Shown: positions 15,242 to 22,780 of the stretch, piece after piece
How the letters are laid out: every line of letters starts with the position of its first letter
How positions within the stretch are numbered: position 1 is the first letter of the stretch
Origin: Bacillota bacterium
Lineage (GTDB): Bacteria; Bacillota; Limnochordia; DTU087
DNA: 32,829 nt
Assembly (NCBI GenBank): GCA_012518315.1
Contig: JAAYSL010000057.1
Location: 1-32,829, forward strand
Direction: 5' to 3'
Made by a program: the position numbers and the translations under genes
The notes under the pieces: generated by a model
The model's database searches: none
Told to the model about the DNA's origin: nothing
What the model saw: only the letters and a program-made list of their open reading frames with translations

Positions 15242-16288
15242 GTGACCTCTAAGGAAAACACCATTTGCCTACATGAGTATATGCCCCGCAGTGAATTGGT
15301 TGTCCGGCGAGAGAGTGTAGAAAAGCCGAGATTTCCAGTAATCGATTTCCATACCCATCTTGGTTCACTAACAGATGGCGAGGAATCGGAGGTAAAGCAA
15401 AGAATCACCGGTCATATTGAGGAACTTCGAGCAGTTGGTGTAGTACATGTGGTCAACCAGGAACTGCAATGTGGGAAAAAGCTTTTTGATGTTCTTGAAA
15501 TAACGGCTCCATACTCTGATTTCCTTACTAGTTTTGGTGCCGTCGATATCTCACAACTTGATGAACCGTCTTTCCCTAGTATGGTGCGAGAAAGCTTAGA
15601 GCACGGAGTCAAACTAGGTATGCGGGGGATAAAGGTCTGGAAAAATGTTAGCCTAGGGATGAAAGATAAGAGTGGCCGCTATATACCGATTGATGATCCT
15701 AGGTTAAAGCCGATATGGGAGAACGCCGCAAGACTCGGTCTGCCGGTACTGGCACATATAGCAGACCCTGTGGCTTTCTTTAGGCCGGTAGACAGATTCA
15801 ATGAACGCTTTGAGGAGTTGCAAAGGCACCCCGATTGGTCATTTTGCTCACCGGAGCTTTTTGAATTTGAGGAGCTGATGGAACAGCAAGAAAGGCTATT
15901 GGAAGGTAACCCCGATACCACGTTTATCATTGCCCATATGGGCTCGTATGCTGAGAATTTGGGCTTTGTGGGCAAATGTCTAGACAAATACCCCAATATG
16001 TATGTGGACATAGGGGCTCGTTTGGCGGAGCTTGGTCGCCAACCTTATACTGCCCGCAAGTTTTTTGAGGTGTATCAAGATAGGATATTGTTTGCAACAG
16101 ATTGCTTCCCGGGCGGGTTAGACCACCTACACTACTATGAATTCTTGGAAACTCGGAATGAGTACTTCGATTACTCTCCTTCCGAGATTCCTGGGCAAGG
16201 TCGCTGGAAGATATATGGTATCGGGTTAGATGATGAAATATTGGAGAAAGTATATAATCTTAATGCCAAGCGGCTACTGGAGCGATAG
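15242..16288 (+). CDS. Amidohydrolase-superfamily protein (Amidohydro_2-like TIM barrel)
   Basis: Metal-dependent hydrolase or lyase of the amidohydrolase-2 type, 348 aa. The N-terminal metal motif DFHTHLG (His37, His39) is followed by GIKVWKN (candidate Lys), LPVLAHIADP, FIIAHMGS and the late catalytic-Asp motif ILFATDCF. Members act as lactonases, decarboxylases or amidohydrolases; it does not resemble NagA/AgaA sugar deacetylases closely enough to call one. GTG 15242 is chosen over an upstream ATG at 15206 that overlaps the previous gene, since GGAAGGG (15227-15233) lies 8 nt before it. The 5-bp gap to the GatZ-like gene shows tight cotranscription. In this context a ring-opening or deacylating step on the incoming sugar derivative is plausible but unproven. 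Confidence 0.85.
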   Translation: MTSKENTICLHEYMPRSELVVRRESVEKPRFPVIDFHTHLGSLTDGEESEVKQRITGHIEELRAVGVVHVVNQELQCGKKLFDVLEITAPYSDFLTSFGAVDISQLDEPSFPSMVRESLEHGVKLGMRGIKVWKNVSLGMKDKSGRYIPIDDPRLKPIWENAARLGLPVLAHIADPVAFFRPVDRFNERFEELQRHPDWSFCSPELFEFEELMEQQERLLEGNPDTTFIIAHMGSYAENLGFVGKCLDKYPNMYVDIGARLAELGRQPYTARKFFEVYQDRILFATDCFPGGLDHLHYYEFLETRNEYFDYSPSEIPGQGRWKIYGIGLDDEILEKVYNLNAKRLLER

Positions 16289-16382
16289 AGCATCGCTCAG
16301 TTAGGAGCTAGACTCCCTGCCTAGTAATGAGGAAGAACAGAATAGGTTTGCTAGAGATTAAGAATGAGGAATGGTACTATTT

Positions 16383-17108
16383 ATGTGCGTTTTGGATGAG
16401 AACTCCCCTCTGGCCCTTTACTATCAGCTCAAGAGAATTCTGGAGGACAAGATAGTCTCTGGAACATGGCACGTGGGAGAGCAGATACCTACAGAAAACG
16501 AGTTGTGCGAGCTTTATGGTGTGAGCCGCATTACAGTACGGGAAGCCCTGTCTGAACTGGAGAGAGAGGGCTATATAACACGCAAGCGGGGACGGGGAAC
16601 CTTTGTCTCTATACCGAGAATCGAGCAAAACCTCATGGGCATCTATAGCTTCACTGAGGAGTTTCGCAAGCGGGGTCTTACTCCTCGTAGTGAGGTGTTG
16701 GAGTTTGTCCGTCTACTCCCGGAAAGGAGCGTCCAGGAGGTATTAGGCATTGGTGAGGGGGAGGCAGTCTATTATCTCAAAAGGTTGCGCTTCGCGGATG
16801 ATACCTTGATGGCCATTGAATCAACGTACTTGCCGTGCAGCCTCTTTCCGGAGCTATCTCAGGAGCGACTGATGGAAGCGCCCTTATACGACGTATTGCG
16901 ACGAGACTATGATTTAGTGTTGACATCTGCACAGGAGACCTTTGGGGCCGTGCTAATCCAGCCTCCCGATTCCTCGATGTTTGGGGTAAAGCCAGGAGCC
17001 CCGGGTCTTGAACTTGAGAGGTATTCATACAGGGGCAGTGCCTGCGTGGAATACACCATCGGCATGATCAGGGGGGATAAATTCCGTTTTACCGTCAAAT
17101 TGCAGTAG
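16383..17108 (+). CDS. GntR/HutC-family transcriptional regulator
   Basis: DNA-binding regulator of 241 aa. Residues 5-70 are the GntR winged helix-turn-helix (PLALYYQLKRILEDKI, PTENELCELYGVSRITVREA, GRGTFVS). Residues about 80-240 form the UTRA/HutC effector domain (FTEEFRKRGL, RLRFADDTLMAIESTYLP), which typically binds sugar phosphates or amino-sugar phosphates, as in NagR/YvoA. ATG 16383 is preferred to ATG 16371 because TGAGGA (16365-16370) abuts the latter with no spacing. It is encoded inside the sugar operon and likely controls it through the palindromes at 13606 and 13746 (inference). Confidence 0.92.
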   Translation: MCVLDENSPLALYYQLKRILEDKIVSGTWHVGEQIPTENELCELYGVSRITVREALSELEREGYITRKRGRGTFVSIPRIEQNLMGIYSFTEEFRKRGLTPRSEVLEFVRLLPERSVQEVLGIGEGEAVYYLKRLRFADDTLMAIESTYLPCSLFPELSQERLMEAPLYDVLRRDYDLVLTSAQETFGAVLIQPPDSSMFGVKPGAPGLELERYSYRGSACVEYTIGMIRGDKFRFTVKLQ

Positions 17109-17177
17109 TGACGATGGCAAGCGGCTATTTCAATGAGAAAGAGCTTTTGAAAACCGACGAGGTATGGGTGGTGCTTA

Positions 17178-18131
17178 ATGAAACAATATGACATCCTTAC
17201 AGTAGGAGATCTATGCGCAGATCTGGTGCTTATGGGGGAAGATCTTGTTCCGGGATTTGGGCAAGAAGAGAAGTTAATCGACGGATATGCCCTGCGAATG
17301 GGAGGCTCATGTAGCATTTTTGCCTGCCAGGCTGCCAAACTAGGAATGCGTGTCGGAATTGTAGGTGTTGTGGGTGATGATGCCTTTGGACAGATTGTCC
17401 TAGATACCCTAGAAAAGTCAGGTGTTGACATATCTTTGGTCAAAATCGATCCAAATATCGAAACGGGGTTATCGGTGCACTTGCAGGAGCCGGGTGATCG
17501 CTCTATCCTAACTCACTTAGGCTCCATTGAGGCTGCCAAACCAGAAGACGTTTCCGAGGATATGCTTCATAGCACCCGGCATTTGCACATTGGCAGCTAT
17601 TTCCTGCTGGAACAGATGCAACTGGCGTTTTCATCCATGGCCAAGGAAGTAAAGCGAGCCGGTGGTACCGTTAGTCTCGATACCAACTGGGATCCCGAAG
17701 AACGCTGGGGTCATGGACTAGCTGACCTTTTGAAAAGCGTCGATGTTTTCCTGCCCAATGAGAATGAGTTACAGGCTATCACGAAAATGGATAATCTGAC
17801 AGATGGTCTAAGGAGACTGAAAGAAGTCATCCCAGTAGTTGCAGTCAAGCTCGGTGATGAGGGAGGTCTAGTGCAACAAGGAAATGAGGTCTGGAAGGCC
17901 ATAGTGCCAGAAGTTCGGATAGTAGATACCATTGGAGCAGGAGACAGCTTTGACGCAGGTTTTCTAGCTGGGTTTCTTGGGGGCCTCCCTGTAGACGGTA
18001 GTCTCGCTATGGGTTGTGCCTGTGGCACTGCATCGGTAACGGCGGCGGGTGGTACTGCGGGTCAGCCAAGGAAGGCAGAACTAAATAAGTGGTTAGAGCA
18101 GATTCAGGTATCTTGTGTGAAGCGATCTTAA
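17178..18131 (+). CDS. PfkB-family carbohydrate kinase
   Basis: Ribokinase/PfkB-fold sugar or sugar-phosphate kinase, 317 aa. The first signature is around GGSCSIFACQAAKLGMRVG (about 42-60) and the second is DTIGAGDSFDAGFLAG (about 252-267), containing the anion hole and the catalytic Asp of GAGDSFDAGF. Tagatose-6-phosphate kinase or 2-keto-3-deoxy-sugar kinase are candidate roles; sequence alone does not choose. With an AgaS-like neighbour, phosphorylation of tagatose-6-phosphate or of the free amino sugar fits the pathway. ATG 17178 has a modest purine-rich upstream region (GACGAGG at 17156-17162). It lies 69 bp after the regulator gene. Confidence 0.9.
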   Translation: MKQYDILTVGDLCADLVLMGEDLVPGFGQEEKLIDGYALRMGGSCSIFACQAAKLGMRVGIVGVVGDDAFGQIVLDTLEKSGVDISLVKIDPNIETGLSVHLQEPGDRSILTHLGSIEAAKPEDVSEDMLHSTRHLHIGSYFLLEQMQLAFSSMAKEVKRAGGTVSLDTNWDPEERWGHGLADLLKSVDVFLPNENELQAITKMDNLTDGLRRLKEVIPVVAVKLGDEGGLVQQGNEVWKAIVPEVRIVDTIGAGDSFDAGFLAGFLGGLPVDGSLAMGCACGTASVTAAGGTAGQPRKAELNKWLEQIQVSCVKRS

Positions 18132-18143
18132 GTATATATCAGG

Positions 18144-18177
18144 TGACTCGCAGAGTCTATTGACTCGTATAGTCTAG
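18144..18177. repeat. Two tandem 17-bp repeats with dyad symmetry upstream of the AgaS-like gene
   Basis: The units TGACTCGCAGAGTCTAT (18144-18160) and TGACTCGTATAGTCTAG (18161-18177) match at 14 of 17 positions and are directly adjacent. Each contains an inverted repeat (GACTC-N3-GAGTC and GACT-N5-AGTC). They end 24 bp before the GTG start, so they may be a regulator site, an mRNA element or a simple duplication. Confidence 0.7.
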
Positions 18178-18201
18178 CGAGGTAGTAGGGAGGCTATTTG
18201 A

Positions 18202-19377
18202 GTGTTTTATTCACTAAATCAGCTTGGCGAGTTGGATGACGCCACAAAGAAAGAACGGGGATTACTCTATACCCCCATGGAGATAGTAAGGCAGCCACAA
18301 GTCTGGCTTGAAACGAAGAACATGATGAAACAGCATATAGGGGAAATAGGAAGGCTTATCTCAGGGGATGAGACTATCATCCTAACGGGAGCAGGTAGCT
18401 CATATTTCGCTGGTCAGTGTGTGGAAGCGGCCCTGGCTGCTCGGCATAAAGGCATAGTCAAGAGCATCTCATCGACTGAGATTGTCATGGATCCAGAGGG
18501 CACATTGCCACACACTCCTTTTACTCTCGTATCCTTTGCCAGGTCCGGTAACAGCCCCGAGGGGAATGCTGCTTTCGAGCTAGCGGAGGCTCTCAGGCCC
18601 GGTCTAGTAACACAAGTGGTGTTTACCTGTAGTAACGAAGGGGAACTGGCGAGGTTAGCAAGGCAAAGTCAGGCTCCGGGGCTCTTGTGTGTACTGCCAC
18701 CTGATACCAATGATGCTGGGCTGGCCATGACTAGTTCCTTTACCAGTATGGTTGTGGCGGGGTATGGTCTGGCCTACGGAGGGGCCCTCTCTCAATATGA
18801 AGCGATGGTTGGCGATCTAGCAAGGGCGGCAAAGAAGCTTCTAGAAGACCACAGTGAGACCCTCAAAAGCATTGCGGAAATACCCTTTGACCGTATCTTC
18901 TTCGTTGGTGCGCATCCCTTTTATGGAGCTGCCCTAGAATCACACCTGAAAGTTCAGGAGATGACCGATGGGCAGGTGGTTGGTAAGGCCGAGGATACAT
19001 TGGGCTTACGCCATGGACCCATGGCGGCCATTGATGAGAAAACCCTGGTAGTTCTGTTCGCATCGCTGGACACCTATCGGCGTAAATATGAGACAGATCT
19101 ACTCAAAGAACTATCTGCCAAAGAGTTAGGTTGCCAACGGGTGGTTGTCTCGCCACAGCCGGAGTCGGGCTGGACAGACCTTTGCCACCACATACTGGAT
19201 TTTGGTGCGGATCTTGACTTGGCCAATGACATACTGTCACCGGTATTGGTCATTCCGGCCCAGCTCATCGGATTGTTCAAGAGCCTTGAACTGGGTTTGA
19301 TGCCCGATACCCCTAGCCGCAAACAGGTGATTACGAGGGTCGTAGAGGGAGTGACTATCTACCCTTACTCCGACTAG
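18202..19377 (+). CDS. AgaS-like SIS-domain protein (putative galactosamine-6-phosphate deaminase/isomerase)
   Basis: Double-SIS protein of 391 aa, the length of AgaS. The first SIS domain (about 40-200) has IILTGAGSSYFAGQCVE and the phosphosugar-binding SFARSGNSPEG segment. The second (about 215-385) has FFVGAHPFYGAALESHLKVQEMTDGQ and LRHGPMAAID. AgaS converts galactosamine-6-phosphate to tagatose-6-phosphate plus ammonia in GalNAc pathways. GTG 18202 has AGGGAGG (18186-18192) 9 nt upstream. As the last gene of the sugar cluster it supplies the strongest hint that the substrate is an amino sugar. The tandem repeats at 18144-18177 lie in its 5' flank. The specific substrate is not proven. Confidence 0.87.
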   Translation: MFYSLNQLGELDDATKKERGLLYTPMEIVRQPQVWLETKNMMKQHIGEIGRLISGDETIILTGAGSSYFAGQCVEAALAARHKGIVKSISSTEIVMDPEGTLPHTPFTLVSFARSGNSPEGNAAFELAEALRPGLVTQVVFTCSNEGELARLARQSQAPGLLCVLPPDTNDAGLAMTSSFTSMVVAGYGLAYGGALSQYEAMVGDLARAAKKLLEDHSETLKSIAEIPFDRIFFVGAHPFYGAALESHLKVQEMTDGQVVGKAEDTLGLRHGPMAAIDEKTLVVLFASLDTYRRKYETDLLKELSAKELGCQRVVVSPQPESGWTDLCHHILDFGADLDLANDILSPVLVIPAQLIGLFKSLELGLMPDTPSRKQVITRVVEGVTIYPYSD

Positions 19378-19426
19378 GTAAGCACGCCTCGCCCATGGAA
19401 ATGGTGGGGATGATTGTGCCAAGTGT

Positions 19427-19456
19427 TTGCAGTACCATGGTAATTCACGATATAAT
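19427..19456 (+). promoter_or_regulatory. Promoter in the AgaS-DUF881 gap
   Basis: TTGCAG (19427-19432), an 18-bp spacer and TATAAT (19451-19456). It would start a transcript near 19463 that reaches the strong hairpin at 19567-19604, or reads on into the DUF881 genes. Confidence 0.55.
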
Positions 19457-19462
19457 TAAGAT

Positions 19463-19610
19463 ATATCCGAATCCATGCTTGTGGCAATCCCTGTAGAGGT
19501 CAATACCTAGATAGGCTCAGTTGATTGTGTATACCCTTGTATTTGGCCGGGCTAACTAGAGTGGTGAACGGCTTCTGTGATATCTAGGTATCACGGAAGC
19601 CGTTTTGTAT
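19463..19610 (+). ncRNA. Candidate small RNA or terminated leader, about 145 nt
   Basis: A promoter at 19427-19456 and a 16-bp terminator hairpin at 19567-19604 delimit a transcript without a supportable reading frame. It could be an independent small RNA or an attenuated leader of the DUF881-cdd genes. It matches no RNA family I recognise; a T-box was considered and rejected. Its 3' hairpin may also terminate the sugar operon, which has no nearer terminator. Confidence 0.35.
19567..19610 (+). terminator. Strong intrinsic terminator-like hairpin
   Basis: The left arm (19567-19582) and right arm (19589-19604) pair over 16 bp, with one T-G wobble, around a 6-nt loop; TTGTAT follows. The stem begins AACGGCTTC and ends GAAGCCGTT, so the T run is partly in the stem. 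It separates the sugar cluster from the DUF881 genes. Confidence 0.8.
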
Positions 19611-19651
19611 TGGGATGTACTGAAAAAACGTTATGGCAACCAGTTCAGTAA

Positions 19652-19680
19652 ATAAGATCCCCCACGTTCGGGGATCTTAT
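19652..19680 (+). promoter_or_regulatory. Second hairpin in the leader of the DUF881 genes
   Basis: An 11-bp perfect stem, ATAAGATCCCC (19652-19662) with GGGGATCTTAT (19670-19680), has a 7-nt loop. No U-tract follows (CTATTGTC), so it is not a clear terminator. It lies 38 nt before ATG 19719 and may shape the mRNA 5' end or be a protein-binding site. Confidence 0.45.
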
Positions 19681-19718
19681 CTATTGTCAGCGCCGTACTG
19701 AGGAAAGGGTGATCTGTA

Positions 19719-20756
19719 ATGGCAAGGGAGAGTCGGCAAGGCCCATGGAGAAAGCTTGATCCATGGCTGACGGCCTTGATTATAGTCATAGTCGTGAATG
19801 TGATAGTCTTGGCTCGCTCCGCAGAGCTACTGGGCCGCCCGGGGAAAGCCACTGAAGTGGAGGCTGTTAGGCAGGGGGCTGTGGCCTTGGGGGATTTCTA
19901 TTCAACCCAGATCAAGGAGCAGGGGTTGGAGGCCAATGCGGCGGTGAGGGAGGCTATGGCCAAATACCGGTTTGAGGCGGAGCAAGCTATGACCAGGGAT
20001 GAGATAGCGCAGGCTGTAAGCATTCATGGCCGCAACTTGGCCGATGTGATCCAAAGGGAACGGGAGTTGAAGCGGGAGCAAGTGGTCTTGGATATTGTCA
20101 GGGGGGAACCGGGCATCAGCACAGCCAAGGAAGGGGCTACTATTACTGTGCAAGTGGAAAGTGGCAAGGTTTTGATTGAAGATCCTGAAGATCTACTCTC
20201 CCAGGCGACAGAGGAAAAGCTAAAGACAAATTCCCAAGTTCGAGAATTGATGGGCATAGCTCAGATCCAGGTACGCAATGGAAAAGCGAGACTGCTAACT
20301 ACTCGTAGCTTACCGGCTCAAGTACATACATTAAGACAAGAAATTAATGCCGCCCAGACTGCCCTCGAGCAAGCTATGCAAACAGGAGGGTTCGCGGAAT
20401 TAACTGGCCCAGGGCTAGTAATCAAGGCCCGTCAAAGTCGGGGCCAGGCTCTAATTGAGAATGTGCTAGGCTATGACCTGAGGGATATCGTCAATGAGCT
20501 TTTCGCGGCCGGAGCCAGAGGTATTCAGGTAGGTTCGGAACGCCTGATCGCCACCAGTTCTATTCGGGCTGTAGGTGAGGGTATTTTGGTTAACCACCAT
20601 GCGGTATCGACCCAACCAATAGAGGTACGAGTGGTGGGGGATCCTAAGGTATTAGCTAGTGCTCTAGATCTGATCACCCATTCACCATACTTCGGCCTAG
20701 TCTTGGATGTCGAGAAAAAAGAGACTGTTACATTGGTGGCCCATCCTTTTGATTAG
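19719..20756 (+). CDS. DUF881 (YlxW/YlxX-like) membrane-anchored protein, extended N-terminal region
   Basis: The 345-residue protein has a basic N-terminus, one transmembrane helix (about 16-33) and a large extracytoplasmic part. The C-terminal half (about 200-345) is DUF881: helical segment LRQEINAAQTALEQAM, then LTGPGLVIKA, LGYDLRDIVNELFAAGARGIQV and SSIRAVGEGILVN. Bacillus YlxW/YlxX are about 235 aa, so roughly 110 residues (about 40-150) are extra. That extra region resembles the matching region of the next gene. DUF881 genes in relatives sit in division clusters; function is unknown. ATG 19719 has AGGAAAGGG (19701-19709). Confidence 0.87.
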   Translation: MARESRQGPWRKLDPWLTALIIVIVVNVIVLARSAELLGRPGKATEVEAVRQGAVALGDFYSTQIKEQGLEANAAVREAMAKYRFEAEQAMTRDEIAQAVSIHGRNLADVIQRERELKREQVVLDIVRGEPGISTAKEGATITVQVESGKVLIEDPEDLLSQATEEKLKTNSQVRELMGIAQIQVRNGKARLLTTRSLPAQVHTLRQEINAAQTALEQAMQTGGFAELTGPGLVIKARQSRGQALIENVLGYDLRDIVNELFAAGARGIQVGSERLIATSSIRAVGEGILVNHHAVSTQPIEVRVVGDPKVLASALDLITHSPYFGLVLDVEKKETVTLVAHPFD

Positions 20757-20767
20757 AGGTGAGAGCC

Positions 20768-21784
20768 GTGCTGGGCAATGAGAGACTGCCCCGGTTGCCA
20801 AAATACTTGCTCTTAGTCGTAATCGCTATTCTTCTACTAGATACTCTGGCCGTGGCGGCTTGGGTAGGATGGATGCCGGTACCCAGAAAGCTCTCTGATG
20901 AGGGTGTGGCTAGGCTAGCCACCAAGGTGATGATCGACTATTATCGCCAGATGGCAAGATCTGCTGGGGTTCACAACACCGAGGCAGTGAAAAGGGCACT
21001 AGCGGACATGGAAAGGTCTCTTAAGGGGAAAGCCGTATCTGAGACTATGGCAACACTTGTCACTCAGTCACATAACGTGGAAGCAGCTATCGGATCAGAA
21101 AAGCGGCGGCACCAAAGAGAGACTATACTACGGATCATAGGACGCGACCCGAAAATACGGGGGATGGGGCAAGAGGTTGGCAAGATTCTACTGACTGGGC
21201 AAGAAGTACTGGAGGGAGCGGAGCTCTTAGGCTCCAACAGCCTTAAGCGTCTAAAGAAGGAACCGGTCTTGCACGGAATGGGTGAGCTTGTCACGGTGGA
21301 AGTGGGTGGAGGAAAGCCAAGAATCTTGTCCCCACCTCGGAATCTTGAGTATTACCATGGCATGGAGCTGGAGCTTGAGCAAATAGGGGGGCAATTGGAA
21401 AAAGTGCGCCGCGCCAGTGGTGAGGCTAGTCTCCAAGGGCCCGGGGTGATCATCAAAGCGGCGGATGCTCCAGGTGGATATTTATGGGATGAGATCGTCC
21501 ACGAGCAAGATATCAGGGAGATCGTTAATAACCTCTACTTTGCCGGGGCCAAAGGGGTGCAAATAGGAGGTCAAAGGATGGGGATAGGTGGTTGGGTCAG
21601 GTGTGTAGGGCCTGTTGTAGTGGTTAACGGCAAGACCGTGGCCGCTAATCCCATCGTGATGGAAGCGGTGGGAGATGAGGGGGCGCTAAGGGAGAGCCTT
21701 AGGGAGCTGCAGGAAGTCTTTGCCCTAACGGGGAAACGTCTAGATATACAGGGGAGTGACTATCTAGAATTGGTTCCACGATGA
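20768..21784 (+). CDS. Second DUF881 (YlxW/YlxX-like) membrane-anchored protein
   Basis: Tandem paralogue of the preceding gene, 338 aa. One transmembrane helix (about 13-33) precedes an extended N-terminal region with VARLATKVMIDYYRQMA, comparable to the neighbour's VALGDFYSTQIKEQG stretch. The C-terminal DUF881 part has LQGPGVIIKAADAPG, DIREIVNNLYFAGAKGVQIGG and VRCVGPVVVVNG. GTG 20768 is preferred because GAGGTG lies 6 nt upstream; GTG 20759 is in frame but too close to the SD. No small basic protein gene (sbp) lies with the pair, unlike the Bacillus ylxW-ylxX arrangement. Function is unknown; an envelope or division role is guessed only from family context. Confidence 0.85.
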   Translation: MLGNERLPRLPKYLLLVVIAILLLDTLAVAAWVGWMPVPRKLSDEGVARLATKVMIDYYRQMARSAGVHNTEAVKRALADMERSLKGKAVSETMATLVTQSHNVEAAIGSEKRRHQRETILRIIGRDPKIRGMGQEVGKILLTGQEVLEGAELLGSNSLKRLKKEPVLHGMGELVTVEVGGGKPRILSPPRNLEYYHGMELELEQIGGQLEKVRRASGEASLQGPGVIIKAADAPGGYLWDEIVHEQDIREIVNNLYFAGAKGVQIGGQRMGIGGWVRCVGPVVVVNGKTVAANPIVMEAVGDEGALRESLRELQEVFALTGKRLDIQGSDYLELVPR

Positions 21785-21798
21785 GGGAGGGGAGTGCT

Positions 21799-22209
21799 TT
21801 GGAAAAGCAAGATATGAGTTTTCCTGTAGAACATCTGATTAACCAAGCGACTATTGCCCGTAAGAATGCCTATACACCTTATTCGCATTTTCCTGTAGGA
21901 GCAGCGGTATTAACCACAACTGGTGAGGTCTATACTGGCTGCAATATCGAGAATTCCAGCTATGGTGCTACTTGTTGCGCTGAGCGAGTAGCTCTGTTCA
22001 AAGCCGTATCCCAGGGACACCGAGATATTTGGGGTATTGCGGTGGTGGCAGGAAGCCAAGAGCCGGTACCACCTTGTGGCATCTGTCGCCAGGTTATGAT
22101 AGAATTGGCACCACAGGCCGTGGTAGCCATGGCGAACCTGGAAGGGAAAAGGGAAGTTCGGACTGTGGCCGAGTTATTACCTAGTCCCTTTGGAGGCGGA
22201 TTCCTTTGA
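21799..22209 (+). CDS. cdd: Cytidine deaminase
   Basis: Homotetrameric-type cytidine deaminase (136 aa), converting cytidine and deoxycytidine to uridine forms in pyrimidine salvage. Substrate and fold motif AYTPYSHFPVGAAV and zinc-site motifs CAE (Cys60, Glu62 in ATCCAERVALF) and PPCGICRQ (Cys93, Cys96) are present. TTG 21799 is chosen because GGGAGGGG (21785-21792) lies 6 nt upstream and the length becomes typical; ATG 21781, overlapping the previous stop, is in frame but lies before that SD. In relatives cdd follows dgkA and precedes era; here a GNAT gene sits between cdd and era. Confidence 0.94.
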   Translation: MEKQDMSFPVEHLINQATIARKNAYTPYSHFPVGAAVLTTTGEVYTGCNIENSSYGATCCAERVALFKAVSQGHRDIWGIAVVAGSQEPVPPCGICRQVMIELAPQAVVAMANLEGKREVRTVAELLPSPFGGGFL

Positions 22210-22733
22210 GTACAAGGCCTACCCGTAGATTCAGAACAGAAGGTGCCGGTGAGCCGGAACGGGGCCTATCACCTATTCGGGTAGAGGAACTAGATGAGGT
22301 TGAACCCCACTTTTTGCAGGCTCTGATTGACATCGAACAAGAGGCCTTTGGCAAAGGCGGCATGAATGAATGGTTTCTTCCGGCTTTTATCCGGCGTGGG
22401 AAGGTATATTCGCTCTGGGTAGAGGGGCATGAGTGGCCGGTGGGTGTAGCGGAATGCATGGCGAGCTGGGGACGGCCTCGGTGTGCTTACCTATTTGGTA
22501 TAGCAATTCGCAAGGAGTGGCGGGGCAAGGGTTTGGGTACCGATTTTCTCAAAGAGATCTGTCTGCGATTACGAGAGATGGGCTTTACTACTCTTGACTT
22601 AACGGTATCACCGACTAATATCTCGGCCTTGCGAGTATACCAGAACAAACTGGGTTTTCGGACTATAGCCTTTCACCGGGCCGAATACGGGCAAGGCGAA
22701 GATCGACTTGTTATGCGGCTGGATCTGGCCTAG
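22206..22733 (+). CDS. GNAT-family N-acetyltransferase
   Basis: Acetyl-CoA-dependent acetyltransferase, 175 aa. Motif A is RKEWRGKGLGTDFLKEI (R-x-x-G-x-G), and motif B LRVYQNKLGF has the conserved Tyr and the ALRVY.KLGF pattern seen in RimI-like enzymes. The target (protein N-terminus, antibiotic or small amine) cannot be inferred. TTG 22206 overlaps the cdd stop by 4 nt and has GGAGGCGG (22191-22198). Residues 1-25 are a low-complexity, charged leader not typical of the family. Confidence 0.86.
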   Translation: MSTRPTRRFRTEGAGEPERGLSPIRVEELDEVEPHFLQALIDIEQEAFGKGGMNEWFLPAFIRRGKVYSLWVEGHEWPVGVAECMASWGRPRCAYLFGIAIRKEWRGKGLGTDFLKEICLRLREMGFTTLDLTVSPTNISALRVYQNKLGFRTIAFHRAEYGQGEDRLVMRLDLA

Positions 22734-22780
22734 ATTTGTGGGGATGATAGAGTGTTTGGGGAAAAGGAAGGAGGTGGCAA

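Noticed and set aside
19560-19610. Possible T-box riboswitch, suggested by GAGTGGTGAACGGC at the base of a terminator hairpin.
   Set aside because: The T-box core TGGNACCGCG is not matched, the predicted leader is too short for the usual specifier stem, and the downstream gene is not an aminoacylation or amino-acid gene.
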